Assembly (NCBI GenBank): GCA_030430565.1
Contig: JAUIKS010000021.1
Location: 62,001 to 126,000, forward strand
Length of the DNA stretch: 64,000 nt
DNA from: Polyangia bacterium
GTDB taxonomy: Bacteria; Myxococcota_A; Polyangia; Nannocystales; Nannocystaceae
Direction: 5' to 3'
Numbering within the stretch: the stretch's first letter is position 1; each line of letters opens with the position of its first letter. The notes beneath the pieces were generated by a model that saw nothing but the letters and a program-made list of their open reading frames with translations, searched no databases and was not told the origin of the DNA. Both the position numbers and the translations under genes were made by a program. Below, piece by piece: positions 9,235 through 17,604 of the stretch.

Positions 9235-9479
9235 ACTCTCGGCGCGCGATCGCGTGGCAAGAAGCGCGACGGCGAGCGCATGGACTTCGGGACCGTCTCG
9301 GCCGTCGATCTCGATCCCTCGCCCAGCCGCGTGATCGTCGATCGTCAGGAGCAGCGGCTGCCCAGCTGTTCGAGCAGGAGCTGGCCAAGATCGCGGGCGG
9401 CGGCGCCGTGCTCGAGGCGACCGTCAGCGAGCTCGACGGCTGGGCCGCGGGGCTGCGCGCGCGGGCCCACAGCGGGTGA
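9235..9479 (+). pseudogene. Decayed ECF-type sigma factor with internal deletion
   Basis: The remnant has two pieces in different frames. The first reads RGKKRDGER then MDFGTVSAVDLDPSPSRV and stops matching near 9358. The second, from about 9368, reads QLFEQELAKIAGGG then LEATVSELDGWAAGLR and ends at TGA. The sigma factor at 57,369 has VDFAILTAVDLDPSPSQL between regions 2 and 4 and LEKLISEFDG..LKSTLSDLESWAGELR at its end, so these are its linker and C-tail. Region 4 is missing between them and region 2 is missing upstream. No functional product is expected. Confidence 0.65.
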
Positions 9480-9486
9480 GCGCGTC

Positions 9487-10194
9487 TCAGCGCTTGTCGA
9501 CCGCGCGCAGCTCAACGCGCAGGCGCATAACCGCCGCGCCGCACACGTACTGCGTCGGCCAGCTCCACGCGCGCAGCGCCCGCTCGACGCAGCGTGGGAG
9601 CCGCTTCGCGCTCCCGGTCGTGTTGGACTCGAGCGCGACGGCCTTCACCTCGGGTCGCGTGTCGGTCAGGTGCAGGCGGAGCTTGAGCGCGCCGACAGGA
9701 TCCTCTCCGGCCTCGGCGGCCTTGCGCGCGCACCTCGCGAGCGCGGCGCGCTGCCTATTGAACACGCGCTTCACGACCGTCTTGTCCATGCCGCCCTGAA
9801 TGACGAGCTCGCCGAGGGTCGCGACGTAGCGCGTGGACGACTCGTCCGCGCGCTCGTCCTCCCCGTCGGATCCAGCGTCGGGGCTCGCTTCGACTTCAGC
9901 TTCAACTTCGGCTTCGGCTTCGGCTTCGGCTTCGACTTCGACTTCGGCTTCGGCTTCGACTTCGGCTTCGGCATCGGCGGGTGTGCTCGCCGGTCGCTCG
10001 ACGACCGCGGCCGGCGGCGGCGAAGCCACGGGCGGCGGTGAAGCCACGGGCGGCGGGATCTGAACATCGGCGGCCGCGCGCGGGCTCGCCGTGGGCTCAT
10101 TCGCCGGCGGGTCCGCGTCGCAGGCGAGCGCGCTGCAGAGCAGCGCCGACGCCACGGCGGCGAGTCGGCGTCTGCGGTGGGCTCGGGCGATCAT
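9487..10194 (-). CDS. Lipoprotein with AgmX/PglI-like C-terminal domain
   Basis: A 235-residue protein with a basic n-region and lipobox (SALLCSALAC). A Pro/Ala/Val-rich linker leads to a long Glu-Ala/Glu-Val run (residues ~75-105), coded by a hexanucleotide-like repeat (about 9,890-9,977). The C-terminal ~110 residues (VIQGGMDKTVVKRVFNRQ..LARCARKA..LPRCVERALRAWSWP) resemble the AgmX/PglI C-terminal domain found in many myxobacterial envelope proteins, with its two Cys. It lies 133 bp downstream of a kinase with a similar tail, on the same strand. Its exact role is unknown. Confidence 0.78.
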   Translation of the reverse strand: MIARAHRRRRLAAVASALLCSALACDADPPANEPTASPRAAADVQIPPPVASPPPVASPPPAAVVERPASTPADAEAEVEAEAEVEVEAEAEAEAEVEAEVEASPDAGSDGEDERADESSTRYVATLGELVIQGGMDKTVVKRVFNRQRAALARCARKAAEAGEDPVGALKLRLHLTDTRPEVKAVALESNTTGSAKRLPRCVERALRAWSWPTQYVCGAAVMRLRVELRAVDKR

Positions 10195-10327
10195 GATCCT
10201 GCGCTGCGCGGGCCTCCAGGGATGGACGACGCGCGCGCCTCAAGGTTCCCACGGCGGTCGCGCGCCGCCGAGGAAATCTGGTTTTTTCGCCATGTTGGTC
10301 GAGCGCGGCCGGCGGCCGGCGAGCTCG

Positions 10328-12022
10328 TCAGCGACGGAGCTTCAGCTCGACCGTCCGCGCGCGCGGGGTGCCGGCGGGGGGCGCCTCGAGCTTGAGCTTC
10401 TTCTTGAACAGCTCCTCGAGGCAGCGGCTCGTCCGCAGCTCGACGTCGCGCGCGCGCAGCTCCAAGCTCTCGAGGCGCCCGGTCGTGGCGACGCGCACGC
10501 GCGCGCGCAGCTCGGTGCGAAACTCGCCGCCGCCGTCGAAGCACGCCCGGATCGCGCGACGGTGGCGCTGGGTGAACTGGTCGAGCTGCGCGCGCAGCGA
10601 GGGGCGCTTGGGTCCGTCGCTCGTCGCGGACGCGTCCGCGGTCGGCGCTTCATCGCCCGGCAGGTCCGGGGCGGGGGCGGGCGCGGACTCCTCGTGGACG
10701 CTCCCGCCCGAGCTCGAGCTCGTCGAGGCGTCGGCGTCTCGCGCCGGCCCGGACGCTTCGACTGGCTGCTTCGACATGTCTCTTGGGGCTGTTGTCGGCG
10801 CGCGGGCTGAGGGCGTCGCGTCGCGGGGCGGCGGGCGGAGGAGGAAGGCCGTGACGCCGCCGCCGATCAGCAGCGCGAGCGCGAGCGGCAGCGCCGCGCG
10901 CCAGCGCCGGGCGGGCGCGGAGGGCTCGCGCGCGCCGGACCACGAGCGCGCGGGCCCGATCGCGTCAGCGTCGTCGTCGCCGCCCTCGAGCTGCTCGAGC
11001 GCCTCGATCACCGCGGTCGCGCTCGCGGGCCGGCGCTCGGGCTCCTTCGCCAAGAGCGACTCGACGAGCGCGGCGAGCGGCGGCGGGATCGGGCGGCTCG
11101 CCGCGGGGCTGCGCAGCGGCGGCGGCGACTCGTGCAGGTGCTTGGCGATGACCGCCATCGGGCTCGGGCCGGTGAATGGGAGCGCCCCGCTGAGCATTCG
11201 ATAGAGCATCACGCCGAAGGCGTAGAGGTCCGCGCGCGCGTCGAGCGGGAGCGCCAGCGCCTGCTCGGGCGGCATGTAGGCGGCGGTCCCGACCACCGCG
11301 CCCTGCTCGGTCACGCTGGTCGTCTCCTCGCTCACCGCGTTGACGGCCTCGGTCTCCGGGGCGGAGCGCTTGGCGATCCCGAAGTCCAGGACCTTGATGA
11401 AGTCGTCGGTCTCGAAGCGGCGGATCCGGAAGCAATTCGCCGGCTTCATGTCGCGGTGCACGACGCCCTTGGCGTGGGCGGCCGCGAGCGCGCGCAGGAT
11501 CTGGAGCGAGATCGCGCGCGCGCGCCTCCACGGCAGCGGCGCCTCGCGGGCGAGCAGCGCGGAGAGGTCCTCGCCCTCGAGGTACTCCATGACGAAGTAG
11601 GTGAGGCCGTCCTCGCGCGCCCCGAAGTCCGTGATGTCGACGACGTGCTCGTGCCGGATCATCGAGGCGGCGCGCGCCTCCCGGAGGAAGCGCTTGCGCA
11701 GCGCGTCGGTCTCGCGGACCGCAGGGCGCAGCAGCTTGATCGCCACGGGCTTCTCGATCGAGATGTGCTCGGCCAGGTAGACCTCGCCCATGCCGCCGCG
11801 CCCGAGCCGCTTGACGATCTGGTAGCGCCCGTCGATCTGCTCGCCGACCAGCGAGCGCTCCTCGCCGCGCGCGACGCCCGTGGTCTCGATATCGGGCGAG
11901 GACGCGGGCAGGTCGACGGTCGCCTCCTCGACGTCATCGGCGACGTCCTCCTCGACATCCTCGAGGTCGCGCTCGTGGTCCGGCGGCTCCACGCAGCGAC
12001 TATATTCGATGCGCCTCGCCAT
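10328..12022 (-). CDS. Ser/Thr protein kinase with extracytoplasmic AgmX-like tail
   Basis: A 564-residue Hanks-type kinase. Visible motifs are LGRGGMGEVY (P-loop, ~73-82), VAIKLL (Lys96), HRDMKPAN (~189-196), LDFGIAK (~212-218) and YMPPEQ, so it should be active. One membrane span (LPLALALLIGGGVTAFLL) follows, then a Pro/Ser/Asp-rich stalk and a C-terminal domain (HRRAIRACFDGGGEFRTEL..LEELFKKKL) like the AgmX/PglI domain of the downstream lipoprotein. It may sense an envelope state through that domain. The ATG at 12,022 was chosen; an upstream in-frame start at 12,058 exists. Confidence 0.93.
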   Translation of the reverse strand: MARRIEYSRCVEPPDHERDLEDVEEDVADDVEEATVDLPASSPDIETTGVARGEERSLVGEQIDGRYQIVKRLGRGGMGEVYLAEHISIEKPVAIKLLRPAVRETDALRKRFLREARAASMIRHEHVVDITDFGAREDGLTYFVMEYLEGEDLSALLAREAPLPWRRARAISLQILRALAAAHAKGVVHRDMKPANCFRIRRFETDDFIKVLDFGIAKRSAPETEAVNAVSEETTSVTEQGAVVGTAAYMPPEQALALPLDARADLYAFGVMLYRMLSGALPFTGPSPMAVIAKHLHESPPPLRSPAASRPIPPPLAALVESLLAKEPERRPASATAVIEALEQLEGGDDDADAIGPARSWSGAREPSAPARRWRAALPLALALLIGGGVTAFLLRPPPRDATPSARAPTTAPRDMSKQPVEASGPARDADASTSSSSGGSVHEESAPAPAPDLPGDEAPTADASATSDGPKRPSLRAQLDQFTQRHRRAIRACFDGGGEFRTELRARVRVATTGRLESLELRARDVELRTSRCLEELFKKKLKLEAPPAGTPRARTVELKLRR

Positions 12023-12105
12023 GTTCGGTCGACCCGCGTGTCGCACGTGTCGATCCACGGTAGGATGCCGCGGTGCTGCGAGCGCTCGCCCGGCCGTCGG
12101 CGTCG

Positions 12106-13161
12106 ATGACCTCGCGCCCGGCGCGGGCCGAGGCTGGGGTTTGGGCGCCGCGCGTCGTCGTCACGCTGGCGCTCACGCTGCCGCTGCCGCTCGCGCTCTC
12201 GCCGGGCGTCGCGGGCGCGTCGATCCTCGACGAGGGCGAGTCGGGGGGCAGCTTCAAGGCCGCGCACGACGCCTACGCCCGCGGTCGCGGGATGTTCGAA
12301 GTCGCGGACTACGACGGCGCCATCAAGGCCTTCGCGCGCGCCTACCAGCTGCTGCCGACGACGCCGGAGCACGACGGTCGCCGGCGCATCATCCTCCGCG
12401 ACCTCGTCTACGCGCATCTCAAGGCGTACCGGATCGATCGTGACGTGACCCATCTGCGCATCGCTCGCGATCAGCTCGAGCGCTACCGCGCCGCGCTGGG
12501 CACCGCGCTGCCCGAGGAGCGTCGTGAGGCCGAGGCGCTGGGTCGCGAGATCGAGGCGCAGCTCGTGCTCGCCGAGGCCGAGGCCGAGCTCGCCGCCGAG
12601 GAGGCGGCGAAGCGGGCGGCGAAGCAGGCGGCGAAGCAGGCGGCGGAGGAAGCCGCCGCCGCCGCCGTCGAGCGCAGCGAGGCCGAGCTGCGTGAGGACC
12701 TGCGCGAGGAGCTGCGCAAGGAGCTGGCCGCAGATGCAGGCGCGACGCCGGAGGGGCCGCGCTCGCCGCCCGCGGGTCCCTCCATGCTCGACATTGGTGA
12801 TCCGCTCGAGCGCCCCGAGGTGATGATCGGCGCCGGCGGCGTGCTCGTCGGCCTCGGCGCCGTCGCGACCGGCTTCATGGTCTACAGCGCGGTCCGGGTG
12901 AACCAGGCGCTCAATCAGTGGAGCGTGGACTACGCGGCCGGCGGCGAGGCGATCGAGAGCTATCACGACTACTACCCGATCCTGATCGCGCTCGCGGTCC
13001 AGGGCCCGGCGTTGCTCGCGACCGGGAGCGCGCTGCTGGCGGTGGGGATCAAGCGCAAGCGGCTGGCGACCTTCTCGCTGGCGCCGAGCTATCGGGTCAC
13101 GCGGTCGCCGTCGGGGCGGCGGGCTCGTGTGCTCGGGGTCGGCCTGCAGATCCGGATGTAG
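12106..13161 (+). CDS. TPR-like exported membrane protein with coiled coil
   Basis: About 351 residues. A signal-like segment (VVVTLALTLPLPLALSPGVAGA) is followed by TPR-like helices (AAHDAYARGRGMFEVADYDG, AIKAFARAYQLLPTTPEHDG). Then come an Ala/Lys/Glu-rich coiled coil (residues ~165-215), two hydrophobic spans near ~240 and ~295, and a basic C-tail. This layout (TPR, charged coil, two late TM helices) is common in uncharacterised myxobacterial proteins. It is transcribed divergently from the kinase. An upstream GTG at 12,073 is possible. Confidence 0.78.
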   Translation: MTSRPARAEAGVWAPRVVVTLALTLPLPLALSPGVAGASILDEGESGGSFKAAHDAYARGRGMFEVADYDGAIKAFARAYQLLPTTPEHDGRRRIILRDLVYAHLKAYRIDRDVTHLRIARDQLERYRAALGTALPEERREAEALGREIEAQLVLAEAEAELAAEEAAKRAAKQAAKQAAEEAAAAAVERSEAELREDLREELRKELAADAGATPEGPRSPPAGPSMLDIGDPLERPEVMIGAGGVLVGLGAVATGFMVYSAVRVNQALNQWSVDYAAGGEAIESYHDYYPILIALAVQGPALLATGSALLAVGIKRKRLATFSLAPSYRVTRSPSGRRARVLGVGLQIRM

Positions 13162-13182
13162 CGGCCTGCGGTGAGCGCCCGC

Positions 13183-14061
13183 TCACGCGAGCGATCGGTC
13201 CGTCACGCTGCGGCGGATGTCGAGCAGCAGCGGGAGCAGCACCAAGAGCCCGTTGGTGATCGAGAACAGGATGATGGCGCGTCGCTTGAGCGTCGCGCGG
13301 GCCTCATCCGCCGACGGGCGGAAGCGCAGGAACACCGGGGCGTCGAGCGTGGCGACGCCGCGCTCGGACGCGTCGACCACGGCCCCGCTACAGTCTCGGA
13401 TAGCGCCGTGATCGTGGACCAGCAGCCCGCCGACGCCGGCGGCCTCGACCTCGCGGCGAAAGCTCTCGTGGACGCCGCGCAGCCCATCGGGGGGCCCGGG
13501 GTTCGAGGCGCTCAGGCACAGCCAGGCGCGGGTGGGCTCCTGCGGCCGTCGGGCGTCGCGGATCGAGTAGACGAGCTCGTAGTGGTGCCCGGCGACCGTG
13601 CCGTCCTTGTTGCGCGTGGTCTCGCGGTGCTGGCCGACGCGCGCCCAGTCCCAGTCGACGCGCGCGCCGCTGAGGGTGGCGAAGCCCGCCTCGCGGTGCT
13701 GCTCGAGCTCGGCGGGCGGCAGCTCGTGGCGCTCGCCGTGGGCGAGCAGCATGCCGTACTGGTGCAGCCCCGCCGCCAGGCCGATGACCCCCGCGAGCCA
13801 CAGCGTCGCGCCCGCGAGACCAGGCGCGAAGAACAGGTAGTGATTGGGCTCGCCGACGCTCGGAACGACCTGACGGATCAACCATGTGCCCGTGAGCATC
13901 ACGACGATCGCGCCGCCGAGCGGCAACGCGAACAAGAACACCAGCCCGCCGAGCGGGACCTGGCTGAAGTAGCGCGCGAGCAGCAGCAGGCAGCTGTTGA
14001 CGAGCGCGGCCTGCAGGAGCAGCAGCGGGATCGTGAGCACGAGGTAGGTAACGCGGCGCAT
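13183..14061 (-). CDS. Integral membrane protein, unknown function
   Basis: A 292-residue protein with three hydrophobic helices in the first ~100 residues, a soluble domain (residues ~105-255) and a last span near the C-terminus (AIILFSITNGLLVLLPLLL). The soluble domain (VDWDWARVGQHRETTRNKDG, HHYELVYSIRD) loosely resembles DUF3592-type domains; this is a weak resemblance only. It converges with the TPR protein gene and is divergent from the sigma-54 activator. Confidence 0.72.
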   Translation of the reverse strand: MRRVTYLVLTIPLLLLQAALVNSCLLLLARYFSQVPLGGLVFLFALPLGGAIVVMLTGTWLIRQVVPSVGEPNHYLFFAPGLAGATLWLAGVIGLAAGLHQYGMLLAHGERHELPPAELEQHREAGFATLSGARVDWDWARVGQHRETTRNKDGTVAGHHYELVYSIRDARRPQEPTRAWLCLSASNPGPPDGLRGVHESFRREVEAAGVGGLLVHDHGAIRDCSGAVVDASERGVATLDAPVFLRFRPSADEARATLKRRAIILFSITNGLLVLLPLLLDIRRSVTDRSLA

Positions 14062-14169
14062 GGGCGCACTCGGTCGGCGACATAGTACGTGAGCGGCGCG
14101 GGCTCGCGGCGGCGGCGGGTTTTTAGCGCGCGCGCGGGTCTGCTACGATCGCCGCGAGCCCGCGTCACG

Positions 14170-15537
14170 ATGTCCGGCAGCGCCCCGCTCTATCTCCAGA
14201 TCGTCACGCGTGAGCGCGCGAGCACGCGCGCGCTCCCGGACGACGGCGCGCTCACGATCGGGCGCGGCCAGTCGGCCGCGATCCGGATCGACGACAAGGC
14301 CGTCTCGCGCAAGCACGCGCAGCTCGTGATCGAGGGCCGGCGCGTCCGCATCATCGACCTCGGCGGGCGCAACGGGACGCGGATCAACGGCAAGCGGCTG
14401 GTCCGCGACGGCGAGCGCGCGCTCGCGTCGGGCGACGTCATCTCGATCGGCAGCGCGACGCTCGTGCTGCACAAGGATGAGGCAGAGGACACGCAGACCG
14501 TCGAGGCCACGCAGAGCGTCGCGCCGACGCGCGTCGAGCTCGGCGAGCGCGTCGTCTTGATCGCGACCCCGGTGATGGCGCGCGTATTCGAACTGCTGCG
14601 CCGGCTCGCGCGCAGCGAGCTGCCGGTGCTCGTCCGCGGCGAGACCGGCGTCGGCAAAGAGAACGCCGCCTACGCCGTGCACCACTGGTCGCCGCGGGCC
14701 GCCGGGCCGTTCATCGCGGTCAACTGCGCCGCGATCCCGCAGAACCTCGTCGAGAGCGAGCTGTTCGGGCACGTCCGCGGCGCGTTCACGGGGGCCACCG
14801 GCGCGCGGGCCGGCCTGTTCGAACGGGCAGCCGGAGGCACGCTCTTCCTCGACGAGGTCGGCGAGCTGCCCGAGGCCACCCAGGCCAAGCTGCTGCGCGT
14901 CCTCGAGGACGGGCTGATCACGCCGGTCGGCGCCGGTCGCCCGCGCGAGCTCGACGTCCGGGTCGTCGCGGCGACCAACCGCGACCTCGCGGCGGAGGTC
15001 GAGGCCGGCCGCTTCCGCCGCGACCTGTACTTTCGCCTCGCCAGCGCGCCGATCCAGATCCCGCCGCTGCGCGAGCGCGTGCACGAGGTCCCGGTGCTCG
15101 CCAACGAGTTCCTCGAGCAGGCCTGCGCGCGGCAGGGTCGCGCGCCGCTGCAGCTCGCGCCGGGGGCGACGCGGCTGCTGCTGGGGCACCCGTGGCCGGG
15201 CAACGTCCGCGAGCTGCGAAACCTCGCCGAGTACCTCGCGGTCGCCGTCGCGGGGGAGACGATCGAGGCGCGGGACCTCGAGGGCAGCCTGCGCGAGGCG
15301 GCCGTGATCGCGGGCGTCAGCGCGAGTCAGCCGTCCGCGCCGGCGCCGGCGCCGGAGGCCCCCGAGGAGCGCCCGCCGCTCGCCGAGGAGCTGAAGGCGC
15401 TGGAGCGCGCGCGCATCGTCGAGGCGCTCGAGCGCGCGCACGGGGTCCAGAAGCACGCGGCCGCGCTGATCGGGATGCCGCTTCGGACCTTCTCGGCGAA
15501 GCTCAAGCAGCACGGGCTCAAGAAGCGTGGGCGCTGA
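14170..15537 (+). CDS. FHA-domain sigma-54-dependent transcription activator
   Basis: About 455 residues in three domains. The N-terminal FHA domain has LTIGRGQSAAIRI, SRKHAQL and GGRNGTRING, so it should bind a phosphothreonine peptide. The AAA+ domain has Walker A GETGVGKE, the sigma-54 contact loop GAFTGA, Walker B TLFLDEVGEL and the arginine-finger region ATNRDL..FRRDLYFRL. A C-terminal Fis-type HTH follows (VQKHAAALIGMPLRTFSAKL). There is no receiver domain, so activity is probably set by phosphorylated partners such as the Ser/Thr kinases nearby. The frame is open to 14,089; the ATG before the FHA domain was chosen. Confidence 0.93.
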   Translation: MSGSAPLYLQIVTRERASTRALPDDGALTIGRGQSAAIRIDDKAVSRKHAQLVIEGRRVRIIDLGGRNGTRINGKRLVRDGERALASGDVISIGSATLVLHKDEAEDTQTVEATQSVAPTRVELGERVVLIATPVMARVFELLRRLARSELPVLVRGETGVGKENAAYAVHHWSPRAAGPFIAVNCAAIPQNLVESELFGHVRGAFTGATGARAGLFERAAGGTLFLDEVGELPEATQAKLLRVLEDGLITPVGAGRPRELDVRVVAATNRDLAAEVEAGRFRRDLYFRLASAPIQIPPLRERVHEVPVLANEFLEQACARQGRAPLQLAPGATRLLLGHPWPGNVRELRNLAEYLAVAVAGETIEARDLEGSLREAAVIAGVSASQPSAPAPAPEAPEERPPLAEELKALERARIVEALERAHGVQKHAAALIGMPLRTFSAKLKQHGLKKRGR

Positions 15538-15570
15538 GCGGGGTCGCGCCGCGAGCTCGGCGGCGGGCTG

Positions 15571-16419
15571 CTACGCCATACACGCGAGCAGCGGCCGGAA
15601 CGCGCGGAGCTCCCCCGCCAAGGTTTCGAAGCAGCTGTCCGCGGAGGAGCCTTCGCGCAGGCGCTTGAGCACGCAGCGCTGCAGCGTGAGCAGCTTGTCG
15701 AGCGTCGGCTCGTCGAGCACGTCGCGCGCGTTCTCACCCAGGACGATCGCGATCGCCACGCCCACAGCGCGAAGGCGCGCGGGCTGATCACAGCTAGCGA
15801 GTCGCGCGGCGAGGCGGTCGAGCGCGACACGGGTTCGTCGTGTCGTCAGCTCGACGGTCTCGATCGACGGCGCGGACTTCGACTCGACCTTCGGCGCGGA
15901 CTTCGGCGCGGACTTCGACTCGGCCTTCAGCGCGGACTTCGACTCGACCTTCACGGTCGCGCTCGGCGCTCGCTTCGTCGCCGCCCTCGGCTTGATCGTC
16001 GCGGCGGTCTTCGGGGTGGGGGCGAGCGTGAGCGGCGGGGAGCTCTTCACCACGGGCGGCTCGATCGGGGGGGGCAGCGCCCGCAGGGGCGGCCGCGGGC
16101 TCGTGACCGCGGTCTGAAGAATATCGTCCGGGATCGTGACGCGGTTCGAGACTAGGTCACGCAGCAGCTCCCGGTGTTGGTCCTTCATCACGCAGACCAC
16201 GCTCTCGGGGCTGGTCTTCCCCGCCAGCGAGACGCGCCGCGACGCGAGGATGCGCCCCGCGACGAACACGTGCGACTCGATCCTTCGGTTCTTGAGCGAC
16301 GAGAGCTCCGTCTGAACGTGGAACTTGACGCCCCGGAAAATGATGTTGTGGTTGAAGCCGCCGGTGCTCGACCTCATCGGCGCGCGCTGATTCCTCGTTT
16401 TATGCTGGGCTGTTAACAT
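15571..16419 (-). CDS. Myxobacterial conserved protein with N-terminal FHVQTE domain
   Basis: About 282 residues. The N-terminal segment (GFNHNIIFRGVKFHVQTE, then a HVFVAGRILASRR strand) matches, from memory, a short domain common in myxobacterial and Geobacter proteins that begins with FHVQTED-like sequence. The middle is a Pro-rich linker with Lys-Ser-Ala repeats (VESKSALKAESKSAP), and the C-terminus is helical (LDKLLTLQRCVLKRLREG). No enzyme motif. The start at 16,419 has a good upstream AGGGAAGAGG; the ATG at 16,377 sits closer to the domain. Confidence 0.68.
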   Translation of the reverse strand: MLTAQHKTRNQRAPMRSSTGGFNHNIIFRGVKFHVQTELSSLKNRRIESHVFVAGRILASRRVSLAGKTSPESVVCVMKDQHRELLRDLVSNRVTIPDDILQTAVTSPRPPLRALPPPIEPPVVKSSPPLTLAPTPKTAATIKPRAATKRAPSATVKVESKSALKAESKSAPKSAPKVESKSAPSIETVELTTRRTRVALDRLAARLASCDQPARLRAVGVAIAIVLGENARDVLDEPTLDKLLTLQRCVLKRLREGSSADSCFETLAGELRAFRPLLACMA

Positions 16420-16533
16420 GCCTCTTCCCTCGCTCCCGTACCCGCGTTCGCGCCCGTCCCGGCGCCGCGCGTCGCAACGCGCTCGCGGATCCCATCCACA
16501 ACTCAACTGTGTGACTCGGCGGCGACGTTCACA

Positions 16534-16563
16534 ACTGTCTCGTAAGACAGTCGAATTTATTCG
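16534..16563. promoter_or_regulatory. Tandem inverted repeats between divergent genes
   Basis: ACTGTCT-CGTA-AGACAGT (perfect 7-bp arms) is followed directly by CGAAT-TT-ATTCG. Both lie in an unusually AT-rich patch between the FHVQTE gene and the histidine-kinase-like gene. Operator or 5' leader hairpin are both possible. Confidence 0.4.
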
Positions 16564-16714
16564 CGGGGTGCGTGCGATGTCACATGTGCGCCTGCACGTG
16601 TGCGTGGGCGTGGGTGCCCGTGCGCCGCGTCGACTCACCGGCGCGGGCGCTTCGTTGCGTGTAAGCTGTCAGTCAGTCGATCGCCGTCCAGGCGGGCGAG
16701 GAGCGGGTGAGTCG

Positions 16715-17488
16715 ATGGGGAAGCCGCGAGCTGGCGAGCGCGCAACGGTGGGCAGCGACGCCGCAGAATCTGCAGATACGGTGGGCGCCTCGGTCACGCT
16801 ACGCCGCCAACAGCTCGAGAGCTTGGGTGTGGTGACGCGTCGCGTCGCCCACCAGCTCAACAACCACCTGATGTCGCTCATGGGCCGCGCGGAGCTGGCC
16901 ACGGTCACGCTCTCAGCACGGCACCCCGCCGTCGCCCAGCTCGCGCTCGCCGAGCAGGCGGCGCGGCAGGCAGGCGAGCTGTGCCAGCAGCTGCTCGCGT
17001 ACGCCGAAGACGGGCGGGCGCGCGCGGAGCTCGAGCTCTCGGCCGTCGTCCGTGGACTCGACGCGCTGCTGCGGGCGGTCGTAGCGAGGAACGTCGAGCT
17101 GCGGCTCGAGCTCGCGGAGTCGCTGCCGCGCGTCCCCGCGTGTAGCTCGCAGATTCGTCAGGTCGTAGTTTTTTTGGCGCTCAGCGCCGCGGAGGCGATC
17201 GGCGAGGGCGACGGCGTGGTCCGGATCAGCACGCGCCGCGCCGAGGCGCGCTTCGTCGAGCTAGAGGTCGCGGATGACGGCCCGGAGATCCCCGCGCGGA
17301 CGCTCGCCCGCGTGCTCGAGCTGCGCGACGCGGCGGAGGGCGGGGGACGGGGCGCAGCGCTCGTCGCGGCCCGCTTGATCGCGGAGCGTCACGGCGGAGC
17401 GCTCCGCGTGCTCTCGAGGGCCGGGGTCGGGTCGAGCGTTCGAATCCTGCTGCCGCCAGGCGACGACGGCGGGGCAGCGCCGCGCTGA
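16715..17488 (+). CDS. Histidine-kinase-like protein with degenerate ATPase
   Basis: A 257-residue soluble protein. The H-box is LESLGVVTRRVAHQLNNHL (His46), of the type seen in NtrB-like kinases. The ATP-binding domain is eroded. The N-box reads LALSAAEAI, where NLxxNAxxAM is usual. G1 reads DDGPEIP, lacking the second Gly of DxGxG. The G2 area keeps GGGRGAALVAARLI and RHGGAL. It may be a weak kinase, a phosphatase or a phosphotransfer partner. The ATG was chosen for its GGAG upstream. The next signalling gene follows after 116 bp. Confidence 0.78.
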   Translation: MGKPRAGERATVGSDAAESADTVGASVTLRRQQLESLGVVTRRVAHQLNNHLMSLMGRAELATVTLSARHPAVAQLALAEQAARQAGELCQQLLAYAEDGRARAELELSAVVRGLDALLRAVVARNVELRLELAESLPRVPACSSQIRQVVVFLALSAAEAIGEGDGVVRISTRRAEARFVELEVADDGPEIPARTLARVLELRDAAEGGGRGAALVAARLIAERHGGALRVLSRAGVGSSVRILLPPGDDGGAAPR

Positions 17489-17557
17489 CGTCGGCGCCTC
17501 GGGCCCCGCGCACGCGACCCGCGTCCGGGCGTGTGTGGTACTTTCTGAGCACCTAAA

Positions 17558-17577
17558 ACATGTCTCATTGGACATGT
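17558..17577. promoter_or_regulatory. Perfect ACATGTC-N6-GACATGT palindrome
   Basis: ACATGTCTCATTGGACATGT is the best copy of a 20-bp palindrome seen several times in this window. It ends 27 bp before the start of the PAS kinase gene, in an AT-rich gap, where an operator would be expected. Confidence 0.55.
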
Positions 17578-17604
17578 TGATTTCCTCAGCGGAGCCTGTC
17601 GATC

